This document shows positions 25,297 through 33,490 of a DNA stretch of 64,000 bases, in pieces. Both the position numbers and the translations under genes were made by a program. The stretch covers positions 1 through 64,000 of the forward strand of contig NZ_FOVI01000009.1 in the NCBI RefSeq assembly GCF_900115115.1, given 5' to 3'. Within the stretch, counting starts at the first letter, position 1. Each line of letters begins with the position of its first letter. The stretch comes from Paenimyroides ummariense (GTDB lineage: Bacteria; Bacteroidota; Bacteroidia; Flavobacteriales; Flavobacteriaceae). Below the pieces are notes generated by a model. The model did no database searches, was not told the DNA's origin, and saw only the letters and a list, made by a program, of their open reading frames with translations.

Positions 25297-26076
25297 ATGA
25301 ACAACACGCAACCTATTGGTTTATTTGATTCGGGTATTGGAGGAACTACTATTTGGCGTTCCTTGCATAATTTACTTCCAAATGAAAACACGCTGTTTAT
25401 AGGCGACAGTAAAAATGCACCTTACGGACAAAAAACAAAAGAGGAGATCATTCAGTTATCAAAAAAGAATGTGGAGTGGCTTTTAAATCACAACGCAAAA
25501 GCCATTATTGTTGCATGTAATACAGCAACCACCAATGCTATTTCTGAATTACGCAGTTCATACGACATTCCTATTATTGGAATTGAACCTGCAATTAAAC
25601 CTGCGGCTGCTAATACAAAAACTGGTAAAGTAGGTGTTTTGGCTACGCAAGGAACTTTAAACAGTAAAAAATACGCAGAGGCACAAACTTTATACCCTAA
25701 CATTGAATTTATAAACCAGATTGGTTTTAGAATTGTGCAGTTAATTGAAGATGGGCAACTGTATTCTAAAGAATTGGAATCGTTGTTGCGTTCTTATATT
25801 GATCCTATGATCGAAAAAGATATCGATTATTTGGTTTTAGGCTGTACGCACTACCCTTATCTGTTACCCATTTTAAATAAATTTTTGCCTGAACATATAA
25901 ACGTAATAGACTCCGGCGATGCCGTTGCCAAACACACTTATAAAATTTTAAACGAAGCTAATTTACTTAAAACAGATAACCAGCCGGGATATGCCAAATT
26001 TTATACCAATAAAGACGAAGCAATACTGCAAAGCTTCATCGCCGATTTTGGTATTGCAGAAAAATTAGATTTCTAA
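25297..26076 (+). CDS. murI: Glutamate racemase
   Basis: The 259 residues carry the family motifs: IGLFDSGIGG at the N-terminus with the Asp-Ser, the first catalytic Cys in VACNTATTNA, and the second in LGCTHYPYL. MurI converts L- to D-glutamate for peptidoglycan. It is next to uppS and bamA, matching an envelope theme, but has its own promoter after the ompH terminator. Its stop codon overlaps a hairpin shared with the convergent repeat-protein gene. Confidence 0.96.
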   Translation: MNNTQPIGLFDSGIGGTTIWRSLHNLLPNENTLFIGDSKNAPYGQKTKEEIIQLSKKNVEWLLNHNAKAIIVACNTATTNAISELRSSYDIPIIGIEPAIKPAAANTKTGKVGVLATQGTLNSKKYAEAQTLYPNIEFINQIGFRIVQLIEDGQLYSKELESLLRSYIDPMIEKDIDYLVLGCTHYPYLLPILNKFLPEHINVIDSGDAVAKHTYKILNEANLLKTDNQPGYAKFYTNKDEAILQSFIADFGIAEKLDF

Positions 26077-26099
26077 AAGCTTACTTCTTTGTAAGCTTT
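26076..26099. terminator. Bidirectional terminator between murI and the repeat protein
   Basis: AAAGCTTAC (26076-26084) and GTAAGCTTT (26091-26099) form a 9-bp stem with a 6-base loop. The murI stop (26074-26076) and the convergent stop (26083-26081) both touch the stem, so both transcripts can end here. Confidence 0.7.
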
Positions 26100-28033
26100 A
26101 TTTCTATTGTACCATCGCCATTTACCTTGTCATAGGTTGTAATAGATGTTTCTACATCAAAAACACTAAGTTTTAAAGCTTCTTTTTTGGTTACTTCTTT
26201 CCCTTCGATTAATACTTTTTTAATTTTAGGATTGTTGATACTGTTTTTAAATTCCTGTTCTAATTTATTGATAAAATCGGCACTTGCTTGATCACTGTTT
26301 TTTTGATCTTCAAGTTCTTTTAAAGCCTGCTTTTTCTTTTCTTCGGCTTCTAATCTTACTTTCTCTTCTGCATCGCGTTTGGCTTTAGCTTCCGCTTCTA
26401 ATCGTTCCTTTTCCTCTGCTAATTTCTTCGCTTTGGCTTCTGCCTCTAAACGAGCTTTTTCTTCAGCGTCTTTTTTGCCCTTGGCTTCGGCTTCTAAGCG
26501 TGCTTTTTCTTCGGCTTCTTTTTTGGCTTTGGCTTCCGCTTCTAATCTAGCTTTTTCTTCTGCATCGCGTTTGGCTTTAGCTTCCGCTTCTAATCGTTCC
26601 TTTTCCTCTGCTAATTTCTTCGCTTTGGCTTCCGCTTCTAATCTAGCTCTTTCTTCTGCTTCTTTCTTCGCTTTCGTTTCTGCTTCCAAACGGACTTTCT
26701 CTTCCGCATCTTTTTTAGCTTTGGCTTCCGCTTCTAATCGATCCTTTTCTTCGGCTTCTTTTTTAGCCTTGGATTCGGCTTCTAAGCGTGCTTTTTCTTC
26801 GGCTTCTTTCTTGGCTTTAGCTTCCGCTTCCAATCGGGCTTTCTCCTGTGCATCTTTCTTCGCTTTCGCCTCCGCTTCCAATCGTGCCTTTTCTTCGGCT
26901 TCTTTCTTTGCTTTGGCCTCTACCTCTAATCGAGCTTTTTCTTCAGCTTCTTTCTTCGCTTTGGCATCAGCTTCTAATCGGGCTTTTTCTTCAGCATCTT
27001 TTTTTGCTTTGGCTTCTGCTTCTAATCGAGCTTTTTCTTCAGCGTCTTTTTTAGCTTTAGCTTCTGCCTCCAATCGAGCTTTCTCTTCTGCGTCTTTTTT
27101 TGCTTTTGCTTCTGATTCTAATCGAGACTTTTCCTCTGCATCTTTTTTAGCTTTAGCTTCTGATTCTAATCGAGCTTTTTCTTCAGCATCCTTCTTAGCT
27201 TTAGCTTCTGCTTCCAATCGAGCTTTTTCTTCTGCTTCTTTCTTCGCTTTGGCTTCTGCTTCTAATCGAGCTTTCTCTTCTGCTTCTTTTTTTGCTTTGG
27301 CTTCCGCTTCTAATCGAGCTTTTTCATCTGCATCTTTTTTAGCTTTGGCTTCTGCTTCTAATCGAGCTTTCTCTTCTGCGTCTTTCTTGGCTTTAGCATC
27401 AGCATCCAATCGAGCCTTTTCTTCAGCATCACGTTTTGTTTTGGCTTCTGCATCGGCACGATTTTTAGCATCGTTCTCTAAACGCTGATTTTCTTCAAAC
27501 TCTTTACGGGCTTTATCTTCGGCGTCTTTTTTTGCTTTTTCGGCTGCATTCATTTTTGCCTGTTCTTCAGCTAATAATCGCTCTGCTTCTAAGGCTTCTT
27601 TTTTCAATTTTGCTTCCGCAGCCAAACGTTCCTTTTCTTCGGCATCTTTCTTGGCTTTCGCTTCGGCTTCCAAACGCGCCTGCTCTTTTAACTTGGCTTG
27701 TTCGGCATAATAGGCAACTTTTTCAATGATACGCTCATCAATCTTTGCTCCTTCTAATGAAAATCCTTTAAAACTATCAATCAGTTTAATAATAATCGCG
27801 CCGTTTCTACCGTTCTCGCCAAAAACTTCCACAGCATCTTCTGGTTCCAATTCAATGATGCTTTCTATATGTTCGGGTTTGATTTTTGCGTAATCTACAA
27901 ATCGAATTTTATATCCGTTCACAATAACCAACGGATTTTTGTAACTGATTTCTTTAGAAATAGAAATAGTTGAAGCGGCATTAACGGTTAACGTTGCAAA
28001 AGCGCAACCAATTGATATAAGTATTTTTTTCAT
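26081..28033 (-). CDS. Secreted repeat protein: signal, plug-like domain, 23 16-residue coiled-coil repeats, plug-like end
   Basis: The 650 residues start at ATG 28033 with signal MKKILISIGCAFATLTVNAA. A segment at about 32-85 (PLVIVNGYKIRFVDY...GENGRNGAIIIKL) resembles the first strands of TonB-dependent receptor plugs, where a DG turn and NGVIxI strand recur. From about residue 204, twenty-three tandem 16-residue units follow (consensus EEKARLEAEAKAKKDA), all helix-forming. The last 45 residues (VLIEGKEV...GDGTIEIKLTKK) again resemble a plug strand pattern. I see no membrane segment and no T9SS sorting tail. The role is unknown; it looks like a stiff periplasmic rod with two small end domains. 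The start is 1 base after the LLM oxidoreductase stop, so it is the second gene of that unit. Confidence 0.72.
   Translation of the reverse strand: MKKILISIGCAFATLTVNAASTISISKEISYKNPLVIVNGYKIRFVDYAKIKPEHIESIIELEPEDAVEVFGENGRNGAIIIKLIDSFKGFSLEGAKIDERIIEKVAYYAEQAKLKEQARLEAEAKAKKDAEEKERLAAEAKLKKEALEAERLLAEEQAKMNAAEKAKKDAEDKARKEFEENQRLENDAKNRADAEAKTKRDAEEKARLDADAKAKKDAEEKARLEAEAKAKKDADEKARLEAEAKAKKEAEEKARLEAEAKAKKEAEEKARLEAEAKAKKDAEEKARLESEAKAKKDAEEKSRLESEAKAKKDAEEKARLEAEAKAKKDAEEKARLEAEAKAKKDAEEKARLEADAKAKKEAEEKARLEVEAKAKKEAEEKARLEAEAKAKKDAQEKARLEAEAKAKKEAEEKARLEAESKAKKEAEEKDRLEAEAKAKKDAEEKVRLEAETKAKKEAEERARLEAEAKAKKLAEEKERLEAEAKAKRDAEEKARLEAEAKAKKEAEEKARLEAEAKGKKDAEEKARLEAEAKAKKLAEEKERLEAEAKAKRDAEEKVRLEAEEKKKQALKELEDQKNSDQASADFINKLEQEFKNSINNPKIKKVLIEGKEVTKKEALKLSVFDVETSITTYDKVNGDGTIEIKLTKK
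26321..27424 (-). repeat. Tandem array of 23 48-bp repeats
   Basis: The 48-bp units encode 16 residues each. Units 17-18 and 21-22 are nearly identical and lie exactly 192 bases (four units) apart (26364-26437 and 26556-26629), showing a recent block duplication. Unit 7 and others vary mostly at third positions. An unbroken 369-codon ORF on the plus strand is a shadow of the periodicity. Confidence 0.85.
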
Positions 28034-28034
28034 A

Positions 28035-29021
28035 TTAGATTTTAGAAATAATTGCAGCAAATTTCTCCATAGAATACAAACGTTTTTCTAGGGAATATAT
28101 TGGGCAAGACATCATAATTTCGTTTATTTTGTAACGATCAATAAACTGTTTCAAATTTCGAGCCACAGTTTCTTCATCGCCAATAAAACTTCCTGCGGTC
28201 ATTTGGCTTAACTGCGCTTCTTCAACCACCGTCCAATCATCATAAAAAGCCATATCGGGTTGTTTCATTTTTGATCGCTTGTTACGGATCAAACCTAAAA
28301 ACATCTTGTAAAACGTTGAAGCATGCAGTTTTGCTTCTTCATTTGTTTCGCCAATAATTACATTTACACAAGCTATTTTGTAAGGCGACGGAATTTCTCC
28401 GTTTGCCTGAAATTCATCGGTATAAAATTTAAAAGCCGCTCCCAATTGTTGCGGTGCAAAGTGCGATGCAAAGGCGTAAGGCAACCCATAAGCGGCAGCC
28501 AACACAGCACTATCGGTACTTGACCCCAACAGATAAACAGGAATATTTGTGCCTTCTGCAACAAAAGCACGGACTTTAGATTCGGTATTTTCGGTAGAAA
28601 GATATTGCTGGATTGCCGATACGTTTTTAGGAAACTCATGCACATTTTTCATGAAATTTTCATTCATGTGCTGTGCGGTTAATCCGTCGGTTCCGGGTGC
28701 CCTTCCCAACCCCAAATCAATACGGTTCGGATAAATCTGCGCCAAAGTTCCAAACTGTTCTGTAATAGCCAACGGTGAGTGATTTGGCAGCATGACACCC
28801 CCAGATCCTACACGAATTTTATTTGTATTTGCCGCAACATAACCCATTAAAACCGATGTAGCATTACTTGCAACACCTTCCATATTATGATGTTCTGCCA
28901 GCCAATATCTTGTAAAATTCAAGTCATCGGCTTTTTGTGCGGTTGCTTTTAACTCGATAAAAGCATCCTGAACAGTTTTGTTTTCTTTTACGTAAACTAA
29001 ATCCAGAAAAGAATAGTTCAT
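28035..29021 (-). CDS. LLM-class flavin-dependent oxidoreductase
   Basis: The 328-residue protein has the luciferase-like TIM-barrel pattern: FTRYWLAEHHNMEGVASNATSV near the N-terminus, IRVGSGGVMLPNHSPLAI, the RIDLGLGRAPGTDG loop and YLLGSSTDSAVLAA. The family uses FMNH2 or F420 to oxidise small molecules. Substrate is unknown. It is the first gene of a unit with the repeat protein (start one base after its stop) and is divergent from marC. No functional link to the repeat protein is evident. Confidence 0.88.
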   Translation of the reverse strand: MNYSFLDLVYVKENKTVQDAFIELKATAQKADDLNFTRYWLAEHHNMEGVASNATSVLMGYVAANTNKIRVGSGGVMLPNHSPLAITEQFGTLAQIYPNRIDLGLGRAPGTDGLTAQHMNENFMKNVHEFPKNVSAIQQYLSTENTESKVRAFVAEGTNIPVYLLGSSTDSAVLAAAYGLPYAFASHFAPQQLGAAFKFYTDEFQANGEIPSPYKIACVNVIIGETNEEAKLHASTFYKMFLGLIRNKRSKMKQPDMAFYDDWTVVEEAQLSQMTAGSFIGDEETVARNLKQFIDRYKINEIMMSCPIYSLEKRLYSMEKFAAIISKI

Positions 29022-29103
29022 ATTTTTTTTATAAAAATAGTCAATTTATTTTTAACCTTATTTGAAATTATTTTTTAGCTTTAAAAAAAACTTCTTTCGT
29101 GCT

Positions 29104-29724
29104 ATGGATTTATTTCTGATAACATTTGCCGCTTTATTTTCTGTAATAAATCCGTTGGGATCGGTCCCAATTTTCTTAGGTTTAACGCAAGGAGATCCTA
29201 AGGAATCTAAAAATAAAACAGCCTTTTGGGCATCGGTAAACGTATTCATTATTTTGGTAATTTCGTTTTTTATAGGGAAAGTCATCTTAAACTTTTTTGG
29301 AATAAGTATCGATGTTCTGCGGATTGCAGGTGGTGTGGTTATTTGTTCATCGGGTTTTGGGCTGCTTTCGGGAACATTCAGCAAACGCAGAGGTGTAAAC
29401 AAAAAAGTAGCCGATGACGCTCAACAACGAAACGATATCGCTTTAACTCCGCTGGCAATTCCTATGATGGCTGGTCCGGGATCTATGTCATTATTGATTG
29501 CAATGGAACAAGACAATCCAGAGTTAATCAATAAATTGTTAATTGTAGCTGCCATTTTTGCTGTAGCAGTTACGGTTTTTTTAATATTAAGAAGCGCAAA
29601 TTACATATCAAAACTTCTGGGAGCATCAGGTATCGTTGCTATTTCAAGAATTATTGGTTTCCTTGTGTTGGCAATTGGTATTCAGTACATTATAAATTCT
29701 TTACTGATTCTTTTTAAAATATAA
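29104..29724 (+). CDS. MarC-family integral membrane protein
   Basis: The protein has 206 residues from the ATG at 29104. It has the six hydrophobic segments of MarC/YchE proteins, with NPLGSVPIFLGLT in the first, IAGGVVICSSGFGLL in the third and LTPLAIPMMAGPGSM in the fourth. Despite the name MarC has no proven role in multiple antibiotic resistance. It is divergent from the LLM gene and ends at the terminator at 29726-29753. Confidence 0.9.
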   Translation: MDLFLITFAALFSVINPLGSVPIFLGLTQGDPKESKNKTAFWASVNVFIILVISFFIGKVILNFFGISIDVLRIAGGVVICSSGFGLLSGTFSKRRGVNKKVADDAQQRNDIALTPLAIPMMAGPGSMSLLIAMEQDNPELINKLLIVAAIFAVAVTVFLILRSANYISKLLGASGIVAISRIIGFLVLAIGIQYIINSLLILFKI

Positions 29725-29725
29725 A

Positions 29726-29753
29726 AAAGGTACGCTGTGTGAAACGTACCTTT
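29726..29753 (+). terminator. Terminator of the marC-like gene
   Basis: AAAGGTACG (29726-29734) and CGTACCTTT (29745-29753) form a 9-bp stem. Confidence 0.7.
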
Positions 29754-29887
29754 ATTAAAAACTAAATAACTAACAACAATAATATAAGCAATAATTTATT
29801 CACTTAATTACGAGTGTAAAAGTAATAAATTATTTTTATTTATTCTAAATAAGAATAAATATTTTAAATATTTTTTAAGTTCTTCAA

Positions 29888-31402
29888 ATGTCTTTTGATT
29901 TAAAAACATACCGAATTGAAATTTTAGCAGGTTTAACCGTTGCTATGACCATGATACCCGAATCGCTTTCTTTTGCAATTGTTGCGGGATTACCACCTTT
30001 AACAGGATTGTACGGAGCATTTATTATGGGAATTATCACCGCTTTTTTGGGTGGAAGACCCGGAATGATTTCAGGCGGAGCCGGTGCAACGGTAATTGTT
30101 ATGATTGCGTTGATTGCTACTCACGGAATTGAATATTTCTTTGCTGCTGTAGTTTTAGCAGGACTTTTTCAGGTTATTGTCGGAATTTTTAAACTCGGTA
30201 AATTTGTAAGATTAGTCCCACAACCTGTAATGTATGGCTTTTTAAACGGATTAGCAGTTGTGATATTTATGTCGCAAATAGAACAATTCAAACAAAAAAC
30301 TACTATTGGGTTTAGTTGGTTGCAAGGTGAATCTTTATACATCATGGCTGGTTTGGTAGCATTAACGTTGGTATTGGTTTATTTAATTCCGAAAATATCA
30401 AAAGCCTTACCTACCACTTTAATTGCTATTGCAGTAATTTTTGGTATTGTTCATTTTTTTAATATCGATACAAAAACAGTTCAAGATATTGCTTCGATCA
30501 GCGGAAGCTTACCTCCTTTTCATATTCCGCAGATTCCTTTAAATTTAGATACACTTCAGATCATTTTCCCGTATGCAGCAATTATGGCGGGTGTGGGTTT
30601 GCTTGAAAGCCTTCTGACCTTAACGCTTGTTGATGAAGTTACCGAAACCCGAGGAAATGCCAATAAAGAATCGGTTGCTCAAGGAATTGCCAATATTGCC
30701 AACGGTTTTTTTACGGGAATGGGTGGCTGCGCCATGATTGCACAGACATTTGTGAACTTAAACGCAGGTGCACGAAAACGAATATCGGCAATTGTGAGTA
30801 GTTTGGCGATACTGTTCATTATATTGGTTGCTGCTCCTGTTATCGAGCAAATTCCAATGGCTGCTTTGGTAGGCGTTATGATGATGGTTGCTATTACAAC
30901 TTTTAGCTGGGGATTTTTTAAGAAGATAACCAAAATGCCCAAAAGCGATATTTTAGTTACATTGATTGTAGCAGGAATAACCATTGTACGTCATAATTTA
31001 GCTATTGCCGTTTTGGTGGGAATTATTATTTCGGCATTGGTATTTGCATGGGAAAGTGCGAAACGCATCAGAGCCAGAAAATATGTTGATGCTAACGGAA
31101 TTAAGCATTACGAAATTTACGGACCGTTGTTTTTTGGATCGGTAGCAAATTTTAACGAAAAGTTTGATTTAGCGAATGACCCCGAAACGATTATGATTTC
31201 TTTTAAGGAAAGTAGAATTGCCGATATGAGTGGAATTGAAGCGGTTGATTTACTGACAAAAAAATACTGCGAACGCAACAAAAAAGTGATTCTTACGCAT
31301 TTAAGTGAAGACAGCCGAAAGCTGTTAGAAAATGCATCGGCAATTATTAAAGTGAATATTGAAGAAGATCCGCACTATAAAATACCAACTGATTTGTTGT
31401 AG
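29888..31402 (+). CDS. SulP-family inorganic anion transporter
   Basis: The 504 residues begin with SulP transmembrane helices (MTMIPESLSFAIVAGLPPLTGLYGAF contains the signature) and include TETRGNANKESVAQGIAN. A cytoplasmic STAS domain follows from about 410, with FKESRIADMSGIEAVDLL. SulP transporters move sulfate, bicarbonate or other oxyanions; the bacterial members here often handle bicarbonate or sulfate and cannot be separated by sequence alone. The 163 bases between marC and this gene show no strong promoter box. A bidirectional terminator follows at 31434-31474. Confidence 0.92.
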   Translation: MSFDLKTYRIEILAGLTVAMTMIPESLSFAIVAGLPPLTGLYGAFIMGIITAFLGGRPGMISGGAGATVIVMIALIATHGIEYFFAAVVLAGLFQVIVGIFKLGKFVRLVPQPVMYGFLNGLAVVIFMSQIEQFKQKTTIGFSWLQGESLYIMAGLVALTLVLVYLIPKISKALPTTLIAIAVIFGIVHFFNIDTKTVQDIASISGSLPPFHIPQIPLNLDTLQIIFPYAAIMAGVGLLESLLTLTLVDEVTETRGNANKESVAQGIANIANGFFTGMGGCAMIAQTFVNLNAGARKRISAIVSSLAILFIILVAAPVIEQIPMAALVGVMMMVAITTFSWGFFKKITKMPKSDILVTLIVAGITIVRHNLAIAVLVGIIISALVFAWESAKRIRARKYVDANGIKHYEIYGPLFFGSVANFNEKFDLANDPETIMISFKESRIADMSGIEAVDLLTKKYCERNKKVILTHLSEDSRKLLENASAIIKVNIEEDPHYKIPTDLL

Positions 31403-31433
31403 TTCTACCACAGATACACAGATTATAATTATA

Positions 31434-31474
31434 AAGCAAACCACGATTCAGATTCCTGATTATGGTTTGTTTTA
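31434..31474. terminator. Bidirectional terminator between SulP and the lipoprotein gene
   Basis: AAAGCAAACCACGATTCA pairs imperfectly with TGATTATGGTTTGTTTT. It lies between convergent genes, with T or A tracts on both sides. Confidence 0.65.
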
Positions 31475-32023
31475 TTAATGCATCCAAATTTGTTTTCGTT
31501 CTATCTCTATCCATTTATTATTTTTTCTTTCAAAAACAATAATTTCTCCATAACCACTTAATAAACTACTAATCACGGAAAAACCAACAAAAGCGAATTT
31601 CCCATTATCTGTGAATATAGGCAAAGTTGTATAATATAGATTATTTTTTAGATTGAAAATCGAATCAGATCGACTTTCGATATCTTCTTCAAACAATCTA
31701 TAATTAGGAAAAAATTCATTGTAATTATCATTAAGAATAAAACTTCCCATTTGTGATTCAATATCTTCTATTTTCATATCAACAGCATACTTTTCTAACA
31801 ATAAACCTTCTTCTGAATAAAAGCCGCTTTCAAATGAAGTCCAATCCAATTTATTACTTAAATGATTACAAACCAAAGAATCATCAACATAAAATTTTAA
31901 AATAGTGTTAGTAAATTTTAATTTATCTTCTAATGTGTAATCTTTTCTATTTGGCAATTTATTCTTTGTACACGAAAAGATCAAAAAACACAATAGTATA
32001 ACTTTTAATATAAATGATTTCAT
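31475..32023 (-). CDS. Predicted lipoprotein of unknown function
   Basis: From the ATG at 32023 the 182 residues start with a lipoprotein signal (MKSFILKVILLCFLIFSC, lipobox FSC at 16-18). The mature part is polar, with EDIESQMGSFILNDN and a C-terminal IEIERKQIW. I recognise no family. The earlier in-frame start adds a second hydrophobic stretch and is rejected. It lies between the SulP and ctlX terminators, so it appears to be monocistronic. Confidence 0.6.
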   Translation of the reverse strand: MKSFILKVILLCFLIFSCTKNKLPNRKDYTLEDKLKFTNTILKFYVDDSLVCNHLSNKLDWTSFESGFYSEEGLLLEKYAVDMKIEDIESQMGSFILNDNYNEFFPNYRLFEEDIESRSDSIFNLKNNLYYTTLPIFTDNGKFAFVGFSVISSLLSGYGEIIVFERKNNKWIEIERKQIWMH

Positions 32024-32051
32024 AGTAATTATTATTAAAATCAAGATACAA

Positions 32052-32079
32052 AAACCGCATTGATTTCTCAATGCGGTTT
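32052..32079. terminator. Terminator downstream of ctlX
   Basis: AAACCGCATTGA (32052-32063), loop TTTC, TCAATGCGGTTT (32068-32079): a 12-bp perfect stem just after the ctlX stop. Confidence 0.85.
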
Positions 32080-32097
32080 CGTTTTATAAGTTTAAAT

Positions 32098-33036
32098 TTA
32101 TTCCTGCGGTAAAAACACTTCAGCCAGCATACAACGGGCGCTGCCGCCGCCGCAAGCTTCAATGGTGTAAAGCGGCGCGTGTAAAATAGCGCAATGCTTT
32201 TCTATGGCTTTAATCTGAACATCGGTTAAAATTTCGTACGCTTGTGTACTCATTACCATGTACAATTGTCCGTCTTTACCTTCAACTTGCAACATGTTTC
32301 CTGCAAAATGGTTTACCTGATCTTCGGTAATGTAAATAATTTCTTTGCCATCTTCTTTCAGGCTGTTTACAACCAATTTACGTTCTTGTTTATCATCAAT
32401 ACTATCGCCACAAACAACAGCAAAAGTTTCGGCAATGCTCATCATAACGTTTGTATGATAAATTGGTAAGCGTTTGCCATCAACCGTTTGGTATGCTTCA
32501 AAAATCACCGGATGCATATCGTTGTCTTCGCAAAACTCTATAATCAGTTCTTCATCTGCACGAGGCGATAAAGCGGCATAAACTTTAGCGTTTTCACGAT
32601 CGATAATCATACTTCCGGTTCCTTCTAAAAAGATATCGTCTTCTTCTGCCGATGTATAATCGTTTATTTCGTTTATTTTAAAACCTTTTTCTTCCAGAAT
32701 ATCTAAAATATCCTCACGACGCTCTAATCTGCGGTTTTCTGCAAACATCGGGTACAAAACCACTTCTGCATTGTCGTGAAACGAAACCCAATTGTTTGGA
32801 AAGATACTATCGGGCGTATCGCTATCTGTGGTATCATCTACCACAACTACGTTTACACCAACCGAACGCAAACGCTCTACAAAACCATCAAACTCTTCTT
32901 GTGCTTTTTGGTTTACGTTTGCCGGAGTTAATCCTTCTAATTTCTTTTGATAATAATTATTTACTGCCGTTTGTTCGTTCATACGGAATTGCACCGGACG
33001 AATCATTAATACGGTATTTGCTGCTTGCTGACTCAT
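32098..33036 (-). CDS. ctlX: CtlX-like citrulline/arginine deiminase-family hydrolase
   Basis: This 312-residue member of the guanidine-modifying superfamily has SIFPNNWVSFH near residue 80 and EGTGSMIIDR near 138. His appears in PIYHTNVMMSI, and the C-terminal catalytic Cys region is ACGGGSARCMLAEV. CtlX-type enzymes act on citrulline or related guanidino/ureido amino acids. It is downstream of a four-helix-bundle gene and a DDAH-like gene on the same strand, and a guanidine-degradation pair is probable. Whether the substrate is citrulline cannot be decided by sequence. It starts a fresh terminator-bounded unit. Confidence 0.82.
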   Translation of the reverse strand: MSQQAANTVLMIRPVQFRMNEQTAVNNYYQKKLEGLTPANVNQKAQEEFDGFVERLRSVGVNVVVVDDTTDSDTPDSIFPNNWVSFHDNAEVVLYPMFAENRRLERREDILDILEEKGFKINEINDYTSAEEDDIFLEGTGSMIIDRENAKVYAALSPRADEELIIEFCEDNDMHPVIFEAYQTVDGKRLPIYHTNVMMSIAETFAVVCGDSIDDKQERKLVVNSLKEDGKEIIYITEDQVNHFAGNMLQVEGKDGQLYMVMSTQAYEILTDVQIKAIEKHCAILHAPLYTIEACGGGSARCMLAEVFLPQE

Positions 33037-33094
33037 ATATTTTATGTTCTATGTTGTTTGTATTAAGTTGTATGTTCTGTGATATTACATGTTT
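33037..33094. repeat. Low-complexity AT spacer between ctlX and the four-helix-bundle gene
   Basis: This short interval contains the phrase TTTATGTTCTATGTTG, then TTAAGTTGTATGTTC. It has no gene. The far side of the four-helix-bundle gene (33455-33490) has a similar TATAACTTATAACG phrase. The pair suggests that the gene inserted into this unit. Confidence 0.4.
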
Positions 33095-33454
33095 CTATTT
33101 CCAATTATTTTCAACGTATTTAATAAAAGAATAAATTTTAGCACTTAAAATTTCATAATTCTGAATCAAGTCGTCTCTAAATAAGTTACCGTATAAATGC
33201 TTAATCTTTTCAAGATGATTAATTGTTTCTAAAGAACTTGCCCATGAAAAGGTTAGGAATCTCACAAACTCTGCTTTATAAGCACTTCGTCCGTACCCTT
33301 CTACAATATTTGTTACAATACTATCAGACGATCTTCTTAATTGACTTCCTAATTCGTATAGTTCATATTTAGGTAATTTTAAAGACATTGGATGTACTTC
33401 ATAAAACAAAGACAAACTAATTTTGTAAATGTCTAAATCTTTATAACTGCTCAT
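33095..33454 (-). CDS. Four-helix-bundle protein (S23/intervening-sequence family)
   Basis: The 119 residues form a four-helix bundle of the 23S rRNA intervening-sequence family. The hallmark is KLPKYELYELGSQLRRSSDSI followed by VTNIVEGYGR. Such proteins are found inside 23S rRNA insertions and also as free-standing genes of unknown function in Bacteroidetes. Here it interrupts what looks like an amidinohydrolase unit, with AT-rich spacers on both sides. It is likely a small mobile passenger and need not act in amino acid metabolism. Confidence 0.88.
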   Translation of the reverse strand: MSSYKDLDIYKISLSLFYEVHPMSLKLPKYELYELGSQLRRSSDSIVTNIVEGYGRSAYKAEFVRFLTFSWASSLETINHLEKIKHLYGNLFRDDLIQNYEILSAKIYSFIKYVENNWK

Positions 33455-33490
33455 GATTAAACCTAAAACATATAACTTATAACGTAAAAC

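Noticed and set aside
26321..27424. CRISPR array
   Set aside because: The repeats are contiguous 48-bp coding units in frame with no unique spacers.
26379..27488. Open plus-strand frame of 369 codons across the repeat array
   Set aside because: It is the antisense shadow of a 48-bp periodic coding sequence. The peptide is a monotonous Ser/Ala/Phe repeat without a start context or family.
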